A stretch of DNA of 64,000 nt, taken from the NCBI GenBank assembly GCA_037444625.1, contig JBBIMA010000016.1, positions 1 through 64,000 of the forward strand, written 5' to 3'. The notes under the pieces are model-generated. The model ran no database searches and was not told the DNA's origin. It saw only the letters and a program-made list of their open reading frames with translations. The position numbers and the translations under genes are program-made. This stretch comes from DTHT01 sp037444625 (GTDB taxonomy: Bacteria; Acidobacteriota; Terriglobia; Bryobacterales; Bryobacteraceae). Within the stretch, counting starts at the first letter, position 1. Every line of letters begins with the position of its first letter. Positions 8,754 through 17,741 of the stretch are shown here, piece after piece.

Positions 8754-10160
8754 TCAGGACCCGGGCTTCGGATAGACGGGCAGGTTCTGCGTCGTGGTGG
8801 AGCGCCACTCGGCCAAGGGCGGCGCGCCGATCCGCCGGAAGACCCCCGCCAGCTCGCTGCGCAGCCCTTCGAGCGCGCGCCGGTAGGCCGGGTCGGCTAT
8901 CAGGTTGCGCCTCTCGCCCGGATCGGCTTCCAGGTCATAGAGCTCGCTGGGCCACTCGGCCGTCCGCTCGATATACTTCAGGTTCTCGGTCCGCAACCCG
9001 CGCACGTAGGCGTACTCGAAGTACAGGCGTCGGGGCTGCCGGCGGCCCGCACCCGCCAGCAGCGGCGTGTAACTGCGCCCCAGCCTGCGCCGGTCGGGCG
9101 GCGCTCCCACCCCCAGATACTCCAGAATCGTCGGGAAAAAGTCGTAGGCCGAAACCATGTCCTCGATGACCAAGCCCGAACGGATTCGATCCGGATGGCT
9201 CCAGATGAGCGGCACCCGGATGGATTCCTCGTACATGTTGAAGGGGATGGTCCCGTTGCCCTTGCCCCACACGCCGTGGTGGCCCGCATTCCATCCCTGA
9301 TCGGCCGTGAAGATCACCAGCGTGTTCTCGCGCAGGCCCAGTTCCTCCAGGCGCCGCAAGACGCGTCCTACGTTATGGTCCACGCCGCTGATCAGCGCCG
9401 AGTAACTCAGCATGCTTTCCCGATTGCCGTGATGCCGGAGAAGCTGGGGATTCCGGTTCGGATGCGGCGCCTGCCGCGGGAAACATCGAAAGTCGGCTTT
9501 CAAATAGGGAGCGCGATACGCCTCCGGCTGATAATCGTAGGGAGTATGGGGCGCATAATAGGGCACTAACAAGAAAAAGAGCCGCGCCCGGTTGCGGTCC
9601 AGAAACTCGAGCGCATGGTCGGTGACGATATCGGTCTTGAAGCCCTGGATTTTTCCGGCCTTTCCGTTGACCACGAACTCGGGATCGCGGTACGGCCCGC
9701 CGCCGCCCGGCACGGTAGCCCAGTAAGTGAAGCCGGCCTGGGCTGTTTCGTCCCGCCCCATATGCCACTTGCCGCACATGCCGAGGGTCCATCCCGCCTT
9801 GGCCAGCAGTTCCGAGTAAGTCACTCGGCCGGTGAGAAAAGCGCGCGACTTGGGGCCGAAAGTGTCCACCGCAACCAGATAGTCTTGCACTCCGTGGTGA
9901 GAGGGCAGCAATCCGGTCAGATAGGTCAGGCGGCTGGGCGAGCACACCGGCGTGGCGGCGTAGGCCCGAGTGAAGCGGGCGCCCCCGGCCGCCAGCCGAT
10001 CCAGGTTCGGAGTGTGCATTTCCCCGCAGCCGTACGCGCCCAGCGCCCAGGCGCCGTGGTCGTCGGTCATGAACAGCACCACATTGGGCCGGGCGGCCGC
10101 CCGGGCGGTAAGCAGGAAGGGACCGGCGGCCAGCCATTCTCTGCGAGTCGGTCGCGCCAT
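8754..10160 (-). CDS. Cys-type sulfatase
   Basis: 468 residues. A twin-arginine-like leader (TRREWLAAGPFLLTARAAA) is followed by the sulfatase core: VVLFMTDDHG (metal-binding aspartates) and C73-S-P-S-R, the formylglycine modification site. GKWHMGRDE and an FTADQGWNAGHHG segment supply further metal and sulfate ligands. The family hydrolyses sulfate esters, often of polysaccharides. Export fits a role in breakdown of sulfated glycans, matching the TonB receptor and rhamnulokinase nearby. The ATG at 10160 places the leader correctly; the open frame continues upstream but has no plausible start there. No anaerobic or aerobic maturase gene lies in the window. Confidence 0.9.
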   Translation of the reverse strand: MARPTRREWLAAGPFLLTARAAARPNVVLFMTDDHGAWALGAYGCGEMHTPNLDRLAAGGARFTRAYAATPVCSPSRLTYLTGLLPSHHGVQDYLVAVDTFGPKSRAFLTGRVTYSELLAKAGWTLGMCGKWHMGRDETAQAGFTYWATVPGGGGPYRDPEFVVNGKAGKIQGFKTDIVTDHALEFLDRNRARLFFLLVPYYAPHTPYDYQPEAYRAPYLKADFRCFPRQAPHPNRNPQLLRHHGNRESMLSYSALISGVDHNVGRVLRRLEELGLRENTLVIFTADQGWNAGHHGVWGKGNGTIPFNMYEESIRVPLIWSHPDRIRSGLVIEDMVSAYDFFPTILEYLGVGAPPDRRRLGRSYTPLLAGAGRRQPRRLYFEYAYVRGLRTENLKYIERTAEWPSELYDLEADPGERRNLIADPAYRRALEGLRSELAGVFRRIGAPPLAEWRSTTTQNLPVYPKPGS

Positions 10161-10308
10161 GGCCACGCGATTGTACCACGGCCGGCGCCGCAGGCCCGGC
10201 ATGCCCGTTTCCGGGGAGGCGCGCGCCGCCCGGCGGGCGGCCGGCACGCCCGGCGCCCGATGGGGCAAGATGGTCTGAAGGGCCGCCTTGCGCTGAACCG
10301 AGACGACT

Positions 10309-11376
10309 ATGGCCATCCCACGGAGCGCCCTGCTGCTGGCCATCCCCTGGCTGTTGACCGCGCAGGAAGGCTTCAGCCCGGTACTGGGCGGCCTCCCCTT
10401 CGATTCGGGCTTCGCCCTGGGGCTGGAGTATGGCAGTCCCGCGGGCCGGCGGCGCTTGCCCGAGTTTCGGGCCCGCGCCGTCGGCTCCGTGAAGAAGTAC
10501 GAGTTGCTGGAGACCGCCCTGGCTGCCCCGCCGATGGCCGGGGGTCTCCTGTTTGCCGAAACCCGCGCCCGCTATCGCAATTACCCGGAGGAGGACTTCT
10601 GGGGCCTGGGGGCGAAATCTCACCCCGATCGCAGAACCACTTTTCGCCTCGAGGACTTCGACTGGACGACCACCTTCGGCATCCGCCCCTGCCGTCCCCT
10701 GGAGGTCGGCCTGGCCGCCGGCTGGCTCCGCGTCAACGTCGGTCCCGGCCAGGACCGGGACTTCCCCTCCATCGAGCAGCGTTTCGCTCCCGGGGAGGTT
10801 CCCGGTCTCCAGCGCCAGCCGCGCTTCCTGCACGCCGGGGCCTTCCTGCGCTGGGACTGGCGCGACCAGCCCGACGATGCGCGCCGCGGCGGCTTCTACC
10901 AGTTCCGCGGAACCTGGTTCGGCGATCGCCCCTCGGGAGCCTATCGCTTCCGCCGCTGGGAGGCCGACCTGCGCCAGTACCTGCCCGCGGCGCGGCCCCG
11001 GGACACGATCGCCCTCCGACTTCAGGCTGTCTTCACCGATAAAGGTCCCCGCCGCCAGGTCCCCTTTTTCCTCCAGCCGACCGTAGGCGGGGGCAACGAT
11101 CTGCGCGGCTACCGCCAGTATCGCTTCCGGGACGAGAACGCCCTGGCGGGCAACTTCGAGTACCGCCGGCGGGTGCGCGAGATCTTCCATCTGGTCGGTT
11201 TCGCCGACGCCGGCGGGGTGTTCGAGCGCCCGGGGCGCGTCAGCCTGCGGCGCATGCGCGGCTCCATCGGCGCAGGCGCTCGCCTGAAGCTCACCGAGGG
11301 GCTGGCCGTGGGTCTGGAACTCGGATGGAGCCCTGAGGGGCTGCGCCTCTGGTTCCGCAGCGCCCCGGCGTTCTGA
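10309..11376 (+). CDS. BamA/TamA-family outer-membrane barrel without POTRA domains
   Basis: 355 residues with a short signal (MAIPRSALLLAIPWLLTAQ) and then an all-beta barrel. The diagnostic Omp85 C-terminal pattern is present: GGGNDLRGYRQYRFRDENAL, then FEYRR and a FADAGG strand, ending in SAPAF. No POTRA repeats are visible, so the protein is a barrel-only member rather than the essential BamA. Such proteins may help assemble or secrete a partner. It is divergent from the sulfatase across 148 bp, and rhamnulokinase follows 66 bp downstream in the same direction. Function is not determined beyond the fold. Confidence 0.8.
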   Translation: MAIPRSALLLAIPWLLTAQEGFSPVLGGLPFDSGFALGLEYGSPAGRRRLPEFRARAVGSVKKYELLETALAAPPMAGGLLFAETRARYRNYPEEDFWGLGAKSHPDRRTTFRLEDFDWTTTFGIRPCRPLEVGLAAGWLRVNVGPGQDRDFPSIEQRFAPGEVPGLQRQPRFLHAGAFLRWDWRDQPDDARRGGFYQFRGTWFGDRPSGAYRFRRWEADLRQYLPAARPRDTIALRLQAVFTDKGPRRQVPFFLQPTVGGGNDLRGYRQYRFRDENALAGNFEYRRRVREIFHLVGFADAGGVFERPGRVSLRRMRGSIGAGARLKLTEGLAVGLELGWSPEGLRLWFRSAPAF

Positions 11377-11442
11377 AGTCGCGCGAAGGCCGCCGCCGGC
11401 CCGGGCCCCGAGCCGCTTCGCTATACTACATCCCTGACCGCC

Positions 11443-12906
11443 ATGCCACATTACCTCGCCTTCGACCTGGGCGCGGAAAGCGGCCGCGCCATCCTCGGTT
11501 CCGTCTCCGAAGAGGCTCTGGCGCTGGAGGAGCTGCACCGCTTTCCCAACATCCCCGTCCGGTTGCCCACCGGGCTGTACTGGGACACCTTGCGGCTGTT
11601 CCATGAAATCCTGCAAGGCCTGTCGCTGGCGGCCAGGGAACGCAAGCTCCGCCTGGCCGGCGTCGGCATAGACACCTGGGGCGTGGATTTTGCCCTGCTC
11701 GGCGCCGACGGCGCGCTGGTGGACAATCCCCGCCACTACCGGGACGCTCGCAACAACGGCATGCTCGAGCGCACCTTCGCCGTCGTTCCGCGCGAGGAAA
11801 TCTTTGCCCAGACCGGCATCCAGTTCATGCAACTGAACACCCTCTATCAGTTGCACGCCATGAAACTGGCTGACGCGCCCCCCTTGCGCGTGGCCCGCAC
11901 CTTCCTGATGATGCCGGACCTGTTCAACTACTGGCTGACCGGCGTCATGCGCTCGGAGCTCACCGACGCCAGCACGACGCAATTCTACAACCCGGTCAAG
12001 AAGCGCTGGGCTTTCGAGCTGCTCGAGGCCCTCGGCCTGCCGACCGACATCCTGCCGGAAATCGTGCCGCCCGGCACTCTGCTGGGACCGCTGCTGCCTC
12101 ACGTGGCCGAGCAGACCGGCGCGGGAGAGGTGCCGGTCTACGCCACCTGCTGTCATGACACCGCCTCGGCGGTGGCGGCCGTGCCGGCCGAAGGCGACGG
12201 CTGGTGCTACATCAGCTCGGGCACCTGGTCGCTGATGGGCGTCGAGCTGGCCGAGCCGGTTATCAACGCCCGTTCGCTCGAGCTGAACTTCACCAACGAA
12301 ATCGGCGCCGCGGGCGCCGTCCGCTTCCTCAAGAATATCGCCGGCATGTGGCTGCTTCAGGAATGCCGTCGGGCCTGGGCCCTGGAGGGGCGCGACTACA
12401 GCTACGAGGAGCTGGCGCGCATGGCGGCCGCCGCGCCGCCTTTCGCCGCCCTCATAGACCCGGACGCGTTTCTGCTGCCCGGGCGGATGCCGGAGAAGAT
12501 CGCCGAGTTTTGCCGACGGACCGGGCAGAAACCCCCGGCCGAGCCGGGTTCGATCTGCCGCACCATCTTGGAGAGCCTGGCGCTGCGCTACCGGCAGGTC
12601 TTGGAAAGCCTGGAATCCTTGCTCGGCCGCCGGCTCGAGCCCATCCACATCGTGGGCGGCGGCTCGCGCAATCAGGTGCTCAACCGTTTCGTGGCCGACG
12701 CCACCGGCCGGCCGGTGGTCGCCGGCCCCAGCGAGGCCACCGCCGCCGGCAATCTGATCGTGCAGGCCATCGGGGCCGGTTTGTTGAGCGGGGTCGCCCA
12801 GGCCCGGCGCCTCATCCGGCGTTCCTTCCCCGTGACGGTCATCCAGCCGGATCCCCAAGCCGACTGGGACCGCGCCTATCAGCGTTTTTGCGCCTTGCCC
12901 CGGTGA
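11443..12906 (+). CDS. rhaB: Rhamnulokinase
   Basis: 487 residues, a full-length FGGY carbohydrate kinase. It starts LAFDLGAESGRAILG (phosphate-1 loop) and carries GVGIDTWGVDFALL, typical of RhaB, then CCHDTASAVAAVP, the GWCYISSGTWSLMG segment and the C-terminal HIVGGGSRN adenosine loop. RhaB phosphorylates L-rhamnulose at O1 in rhamnose catabolism. No isomerase or aldolase is next to it, so the rest of the pathway must lie elsewhere. A TATACT -10-like element sits about 16 bp before the ATG. It converges with clpP. Confidence 0.93.
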   Translation: MPHYLAFDLGAESGRAILGSVSEEALALEELHRFPNIPVRLPTGLYWDTLRLFHEILQGLSLAARERKLRLAGVGIDTWGVDFALLGADGALVDNPRHYRDARNNGMLERTFAVVPREEIFAQTGIQFMQLNTLYQLHAMKLADAPPLRVARTFLMMPDLFNYWLTGVMRSELTDASTTQFYNPVKKRWAFELLEALGLPTDILPEIVPPGTLLGPLLPHVAEQTGAGEVPVYATCCHDTASAVAAVPAEGDGWCYISSGTWSLMGVELAEPVINARSLELNFTNEIGAAGAVRFLKNIAGMWLLQECRRAWALEGRDYSYEELARMAAAAPPFAALIDPDAFLLPGRMPEKIAEFCRRTGQKPPAEPGSICRTILESLALRYRQVLESLESLLGRRLEPIHIVGGGSRNQVLNRFVADATGRPVVAGPSEATAAGNLIVQAIGAGLLSGVAQARRLIRRSFPVTVIQPDPQADWDRAYQRFCALPR

Positions 12907-12924
12907 GCGGCCCCGGCCGGGCGC

Positions 12925-13545
12925 TCACAGCCTGGCGGCCGGCGAGAGCTCGCGGGTGGTGATCACCCGGTCTATCATGCCGTACTCGAGCGCCTGCTCG
13001 GCGCTCATGATGTAGTCCCGGTCCACGTCGCGCGCCACCCTCTCCACCGGCTGGCCGGTGCTCTCGGCCAGAATCTGGTTGAGCGTCTCGCGCATGCGCA
13101 GGATTTCCTTGGCGTAGATGTCAATGTCGGCCGCCTGCCCGGCCAAACCGCTCATCGAGGGCTGGTGGATCAGGATGCGCGAGTGGGGCAGGCTGTAGCG
13201 CTTGCCCTTGGCCCCGGCCGCCAGCAGCACCGCCGCCATAGAGGCTGCCTGGCCCACGCAGATGGTGACGATGTCGGGCTCGACGAAGCGCATGGTGTCC
13301 AGGATCGCCAGGCCCGCCGTGATGGAGCCTCCCGGCGAGTTGATGTACAGATTGATGTCCTTCTGCGGGTCCTCGGCCGCCAGGAACAGCATCTGGGCGA
13401 TCACCAGGTTGGCCACCGTATCGTCTATGGGCGTGCCCAGAAAGATGATGTTCTCCTTGAGCAGCCGGGAGTAGATATCGTAGGCCCGCTCGCCCCGCGA
13501 GGTCTGCTCGATCACCATCGGGATCAGTACCGAATTGCGGATCAT
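12925..13545 (-). CDS. clpP: ATP-dependent Clp protease proteolytic subunit
   Basis: 206 residues, complete. The catalytic triad is clear: Ser102 in GQAASMAA, His127 in LIHQP and Asp177 in DVDRD. The SPGGSITAG loop that lines the active site is also present. ClpP forms the barrel protease that degrades unfolded substrates fed by ClpX or ClpA/C. No clpX is adjacent. The start ATG at 13545 has GAGGAGGCC ahead of it. The Rrf2-type regulator gene upstream ends 36 bp away, so co-transcription is possible. Confidence 0.97.
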   Translation of the reverse strand: MIRNSVLIPMVIEQTSRGERAYDIYSRLLKENIIFLGTPIDDTVANLVIAQMLFLAAEDPQKDINLYINSPGGSITAGLAILDTMRFVEPDIVTICVGQAASMAAVLLAAGAKGKRYSLPHSRILIHQPSMSGLAGQAADIDIYAKEILRMRETLNQILAESTGQPVERVARDVDRDYIMSAEQALEYGMIDRVITTRELSPAARL

Positions 13546-13581
13546 CGTCGGCCTCCTCGGCGGGCGAGCGCCTCGCCGGCT

Positions 13582-14055
13582 TCAGTCTCGCTTGCCGGCG
13601 GTCGCCGCCCGCTTGCTGCGGCGCGTCTTCTCCAGCGCTTTACGCTTCTCCTCCAGCGCCTTCACCAGGTCCGCGATCGTGGTCTGCTCCAGGTATTCCA
13701 TGATACGCGAACGCAGGGCTTTCCAGGAGTCGTGCATGCCGCAGGGCGCGTCGTCGGTGCACTCCGACAGCCCGCTGACGCATTGCTGATAGTCGGCCAG
13801 GCCGTCCAGCGCCTCCACGATCTGCACCAGGGCGATTTCCGAGGGCGGTGTGCGCAATGTGAAGCCCCCGGTCGGCCCCTTGCTGGACTTCAACAGCCCC
13901 TTGCGCGCCAACTGCTGGAGAATCTTGGCCAGAAAATGCGCCGGAATGTTCTCCTGCTCGGCGATCTGCTTGACCATGACAAACTTGCCGTCCGGCGCCT
14001 GCGCCAGATGCATGAAGGCCCGGATGGCGTACTCGGACGACCGCGAGTAGATCAT
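13582..14055 (-). CDS. Rrf2-family transcriptional regulator, Fe-S type
   Basis: 157 residues. The N-terminal winged helix (SSEYAIRAFMHLAQ, then IAEQENIPAHFLAKILQQLARKG) is standard for Rrf2. Three cysteines, C92, C99 and C105, match the IscR/NsrR cluster-binding arrangement, so it probably senses iron-sulfur status or nitric oxide. A basic lysine/arginine-rich tail of about 25 residues extends the protein beyond the usual 130-150. No isc or suf genes are nearby, which leaves the regulon open. clpP follows downstream on the same strand. Confidence 0.9.
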   Translation of the reverse strand: MIYSRSSEYAIRAFMHLAQAPDGKFVMVKQIAEQENIPAHFLAKILQQLARKGLLKSSKGPTGGFTLRTPPSEIALVQIVEALDGLADYQQCVSGLSECTDDAPCGMHDSWKALRSRIMEYLEQTTIADLVKALEEKRKALEKTRRSKRAATAGKRD

Positions 14056-14192
14056 CCTGCTTCCCCCCCTGTCGTAAGTTCCCTCAGGAATACCGTCATC
14101 TTAAGAGCCGTCAGATATTAAGGACTACTCGCCCGAGCTGGTTTTATGATAGCAAGACCCGGAAGCCCGTTGCAGCCGCCCGGTGCCGGCCC

Positions 14193-14891
14193 TCAGCCCG
14201 CCGCCCCCCGGGCGGCCAGCTCCGCCCAGCGCCCGAAAACCACCCGGGAAAGCTCCTCCAGCCGGGCGGCGTTGCCCTGCGGATCCGGCGGCGCCGCCAG
14301 CTCCCGCAGGTCCTCCTGGTTGTCTGCCGCCGCGCACCACTCGGCGATCATCTCCGGCGTCACCTCCAGGTGGAACTGAAAGCCCCAGACGTTGCCGCCC
14401 AACCGGAAGGCCTGGTGGGCGCACGCCTCCGTATAGGCCAGCCACTCGGCCCCCGCCGGCAGATCGAAGGTCTCCCCATGCCAGTGGAAGACGACCTCGG
14501 GCCTCTCCAGCCCGGCCAACAGCGGATCGCGCCGCGCCGCCTCCCTCCAGTGCACCGGCAGCCAGCCGATCTCCTTCACCGGGTTTCGGTACACCCGCGC
14601 CCCCGCCGCCCGGGCGATCAGTTGCGCCCCCAGGCAGACCCCCAGCACCGGCTTGCCCTCTTCGGCCGCCTGGCGGATCACCTCCAGCTCCCGGCGCAGG
14701 AAGCCCAAATCGTCGTTGGCCGACATCGGGCCGCCCATGAAGATCAATCCGGCCGCCTGCCGCCAGGGCGCCTCGGCCTCCGGATTCTCGAACCAGTCCA
14801 CATAACGATAGCCCAGCCCGTGCTCGGCCAACGCCCGAGCGATCAGGCCCAAGTGTTCAAAAGCTACATGACGAAACGCCAGGACTTCCAT
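14193..14891 (-). CDS. Class I glutamine amidotransferase-like protein (GMP-synthase-like)
   Basis: 232 residues. The GATase fold is shown by GKPVLGVCLGAQLIARAAG (nucleophile Cys in the CLGAQ elbow) and by FQFHLEVTPEMIAEW, which supplies the His and Glu of the triad. It is a stand-alone domain of the kind annotated as GMP synthase-like; members include gamma-glutamyl hydrolases acting on small molecules. No synthetase partner adjoins it, so the substrate is unknown. The ATG at 14891 is the first plausible start. Confidence 0.85.
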   Translation of the reverse strand: MEVLAFRHVAFEHLGLIARALAEHGLGYRYVDWFENPEAEAPWRQAAGLIFMGGPMSANDDLGFLRRELEVIRQAAEEGKPVLGVCLGAQLIARAAGARVYRNPVKEIGWLPVHWREAARRDPLLAGLERPEVVFHWHGETFDLPAGAEWLAYTEACAHQAFRLGGNVWGFQFHLEVTPEMIAEWCAAADNQEDLRELAAPPDPQGNAARLEELSRVVFGRWAELAARGAAG

Positions 14892-14930
14892 GCTTCCCCC
14901 TGAGTGCCGCGGGCCGTCAGGTCCCGCGTC

Positions 14931-16322
14931 TTACTGGCCCACGCCCCGCGCCAACTGGAAATGGCTCAGCGTGGATGCGTAATCGAACAAGCCCCGGTAG
15001 AGCGCCTCCGCCAGCCGTTGCCGGTACTCCGGCTGCTTGAGCAGCCGTTCCTCTCTCGGGTTGCTCAGAAAAGCCACCTCCGCCAGCACCGACGGCATCT
15101 GCGCTCCGATCAGCACCACGAAAGGCGCCTTCTTCACCCCGCGGTTCCTGCCCGGAGACAAGCGCAGGTTCCGGTAGAGCGCCTTCTGCACCCTGGAGGC
15201 AAACTCACGCGACTCCTGGACCTTCTCCTTCTGCGCAATCTTCAGCACCAGGTCCTGCAATTCATGGATTGCGCGGGCGCTCGGGGCGTTCTCGCGGGCC
15301 GCCACCTCCAGGGCGTCGGGCGCGGTGGTGAAGTTCAAATAGAACGTCTCGGGCCCCGCGGCCGAGCGCAGGCGCGAAGAGTTGGCGTGGATGGAAAGGA
15401 ACAGATCGGCCTTGCTTTGGTTGGCCAGTTCGGTGCGCGCCTCCAGCGGCACGTAACGGTCGTCGGTCCGCGTGTAGATGACCTCGCTGCCCATGCGTTC
15501 GCCGATCAGGCGGCCCAGGCGCAAGGCCACGTCCAGCACCAGGTCCTTCTCCCGGAGCCCGCCCGGCCCGATGGTGCCCGTGTCGTGGCCGCCGTGCCCG
15601 GGATCGAGCACGATCCGCCCTACCTTTAACCCCAGGGCGCGGATCAACGATCGGCTGCCGCGGCTGTCCCGCTGGGCCGAGCGCGCCGTCGCCGGCGCAT
15701 CCGCCGGCCCGACCGGCCCCAGGGCAGGGACCGCCACCGCGGCCGGCTTGGGCTCGGGCAACGCGGCCGGTGCGGCGCGGGCCGCTGCGGGAGGGGGCGC
15801 TACGGCCGCCGCCCTGAAGGGAGGCGTGGTGCTCGGCGCGAAGGCGGGAGCCTCCAACGCCGGCGGCTCGGGTAGCTGGATGGGCTCCCGTCTGGACTCG
15901 GGCAGGGCGAGCGCGGGCGCGGGCGAAGCGGATGCGCGCCGCAACTCGATCATCAGCCGGTCGGGATTGGCCAGTTGCGAGGCGATGAAAGCAGCCGGGG
16001 CAGCCAGGTCCAACACCACTCGCGTCACCCCGGGTCGCGTCAGGGCCACGCGGATTTGCCTGAGCAGCTCGTCGCCTACCGGCAGCACCTGCACGATCCG
16101 GCGGTGCTCGCGGGGAACCGTGTTGAGCAGGTCGAAGAACACCCGCTCGGGATTCGACAAACGTTCGGCCCGATAGGCCACCGGGCCGTCGGTCTCCAGT
16201 GCGATGCGGGTCACGCCGCCCAGCGACCAGAACCGCACGGCGGTGAGCTGTTGCTGGCCCCAGGCGCTGGCGGCCAGCCCCAGCGCCGCCGCTGCGGCCG
16301 GCAGCAGCCGCGTCCCTCGCAT
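14931..16322 (-). CDS. N-acetylmuramoyl-L-alanine amidase with AMIN domain
   Basis: 463 residues. A signal peptide (MRGTRLLPAAAAALGLAASAWGQ) precedes an AMIN domain (VRFWSLGGVTRIALETDGPVAY region, residues about 25-130), then a Pro/Ala-rich linker. The C-terminal amidase_3 domain has the zinc ligands and catalytic residues in DPGHGGHDTGT, GLREKDLVLD and FLSIHANSS. It cleaves the amide between MurNAc and the stem peptide, probably at division septa. The ATG at 16322 follows GGGAGGCCG. The lytic transglycosylase ends 14 bp upstream, giving a small cell-wall operon. Confidence 0.93.
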   Translation of the reverse strand: MRGTRLLPAAAAALGLAASAWGQQQLTAVRFWSLGGVTRIALETDGPVAYRAERLSNPERVFFDLLNTVPREHRRIVQVLPVGDELLRQIRVALTRPGVTRVVLDLAAPAAFIASQLANPDRLMIELRRASASPAPALALPESRREPIQLPEPPALEAPAFAPSTTPPFRAAAVAPPPAAARAAPAALPEPKPAAVAVPALGPVGPADAPATARSAQRDSRGSRSLIRALGLKVGRIVLDPGHGGHDTGTIGPGGLREKDLVLDVALRLGRLIGERMGSEVIYTRTDDRYVPLEARTELANQSKADLFLSIHANSSRLRSAAGPETFYLNFTTAPDALEVAARENAPSARAIHELQDLVLKIAQKEKVQESREFASRVQKALYRNLRLSPGRNRGVKKAPFVVLIGAQMPSVLAEVAFLSNPREERLLKQPEYRQRLAEALYRGLFDYASTLSHFQLARGVGQ

Positions 16323-16336
16323 CCGGCCTCCCTTTC

Positions 16337-17041
16337 TCACGGCGTCAGCCGCGTTCGAATGTGCCACCGGCCGTCCGAGTCAATGTATTCGACCACCTTC
16401 GGGTAGGCCTCGGCGGGAGGCTGCGGGCTCCCCCGCTCCGCCACCCGGACGGCTTGGCCCAGCTTCCTGCCCACCCGATACAGGTACCAGGCGGTCTCCG
16501 GATAGGGCGGGACGCCGCCGTAACGGAACACCGCGCCCTCGCCCGCGTTATAGGCCGCCAGCGCCAGCCGCTGGTCCCCGTTGAACATTTCCAGCAGGTA
16601 CTTCAAGTAGCGCACGCCGCCCTCGACGTTCTCCCAGGGATTGAAGCTGTCGCGCACCCCCAGGCGGCGCGCCGTCTGCGGCATCAACTGCATCAGGCCC
16701 CGAGCCCCTTTGGGAGAAACCGCGAACGGATTGTAGGCGCTCTCGACCTCGATCACCGCCCGGACCAGCCGCGGATCCAACTGGTAGCGCAGCGCGATCT
16801 CTTCGATGAAACTCTCCAGGCTCACCGCGGCGCCCGGCCGGCGCGGCTCGATCAGGCGGGGGCGAACGGTGGCGGCCTTCACCTCGCGCGGGACGATCAG
16901 GGGCGCGCGGATCAGCCTGCCGCTGCGCGGATCGGCCCGCACCACGGTGGTGAGCCTGTGGGCGGAGCCGCCGGCCGCGGCGGCCGGGAAGAAGAGGCCG
17001 CCGGCCAGCCCCAGAGCCGCCAGATACAAACAAGAGCGCAT
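16337..17041 (-). CDS. Soluble lytic transglycosylase (SLT domain)
   Basis: 234 residues. A signal peptide is followed by a basic linker and a C-terminal SLT catalytic domain: ALRYQLDPRLVRAVIEVESAYN with the catalytic glutamate in VESAYN, KGARGLMQLMPQTA and LALAAYNAGEGAV. It cuts the glycan strand between MurNAc and GlcNAc to form anhydroMurNAc. It lies directly upstream of, and probably co-transcribed with, the amidase gene, which supports a shared role in peptidoglycan turnover. Confidence 0.93.
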   Translation of the reverse strand: MRSCLYLAALGLAGGLFFPAAAAGGSAHRLTTVVRADPRSGRLIRAPLIVPREVKAATVRPRLIEPRRPGAAVSLESFIEEIALRYQLDPRLVRAVIEVESAYNPFAVSPKGARGLMQLMPQTARRLGVRDSFNPWENVEGGVRYLKYLLEMFNGDQRLALAAYNAGEGAVFRYGGVPPYPETAWYLYRVGRKLGQAVRVAERGSPQPPAEAYPKVVEYIDSDGRWHIRTRLTP

Positions 17042-17177
17042 ATGTTTGTTTTAACCGATTATACCTTCATTCGTTTTCGCTTCCAAGGGCCTCGCCGCGC
17101 CCCGCCATCCCCGGCGGGCCCCGCCGCCGGCCGGAGCCCCCCCGGGCCCCGGCCGCGCCGGATGCTATCATTTTCTC

Positions 17178-17741
17178 ATGAGCCGCGCCGGCTTTGTCCT
17201 GGCAGGCGGGCGCAGTTCCAGGATGGGGCGCGACAAAGCCCTGCTGCCTTACCGGGGAGCCACCCTGATCGAATACCTGGCGGGCGAGGTCTGCCGGGCG
17301 GCCGGCTCGGTCTGCCTGGTCGGCCCGCCGGAGCGCTATCGCGCCTTGCCTTTCCCGGTCATCCCCGATCTGTACCCCGAGGGCGGCCCGGCGGCCGGCA
17401 TCCACGCCGCCCTCACCGCCACCCGGGCGGATTGGAATCTCATCGTGGCCTGCGATATGCCCGCCCTCACCGCCGCCTTCCTCTCCGAGCTGCTGGAGCG
17501 GGCGGAAAGCGCCGGGCGCCGCGGGCTGGTTCCCCTGGCGCCCTCCGGCCGGCCCGAGCCGCTCTGCGCCGTCTATCATCGCGCTTGCCTCGCCGCCCTG
17601 GAAGGCGGCCTCCAGGCCGGCCGGCGCAAGCTCACCGACTTGATCGCCGGCCTCGATCTGGCCGCCTGGCCGGTGGCCGAAGCCCGCTGGTTCCAGAACC
17701 CGAACACACCGGCCGAGTGGGCGGCCATCGCCTCCCGATGA
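17178..17741 (+). CDS. mobA: Molybdenum cofactor guanylyltransferase
   Basis: 187 residues. The NTP-transferase signature LAGGRSSRMGRDKALLPYRG opens the protein, followed by GPPERYR, the metal-binding VACDMPAL and RPEPLCAVYH motifs. MobA joins GMP to molybdopterin. The cofactor would serve molybdoenzymes elsewhere; the molybdenum hydroxylase at 46-48 kb belongs to a family that uses the cytosine form, so a CTP-using paralogue cannot be excluded. The stop codon overlaps the next start in an ATGA, coupling translation to the ABC ATPase. Confidence 0.88.
   Translation: MSRAGFVLAGGRSSRMGRDKALLPYRGATLIEYLAGEVCRAAGSVCLVGPPERYRALPFPVIPDLYPEGGPAAGIHAALTATRADWNLIVACDMPALTAAFLSELLERAESAGRRGLVPLAPSGRPEPLCAVYHRACLAALEGGLQAGRRKLTDLIAGLDLAAWPVAEARWFQNPNTPAEWAAIASR

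Noticed and set aside
9373..12858. Open frame of 1,161 codons on the minus strand across the sulfatase, Omp85 and rhamnulokinase region
   Set aside because: It is antisense to the real rhamnulokinase and Omp85 genes; its product is a low-complexity Gly/Ala/Arg/Gln sequence typical of GC-rich shadow frames.
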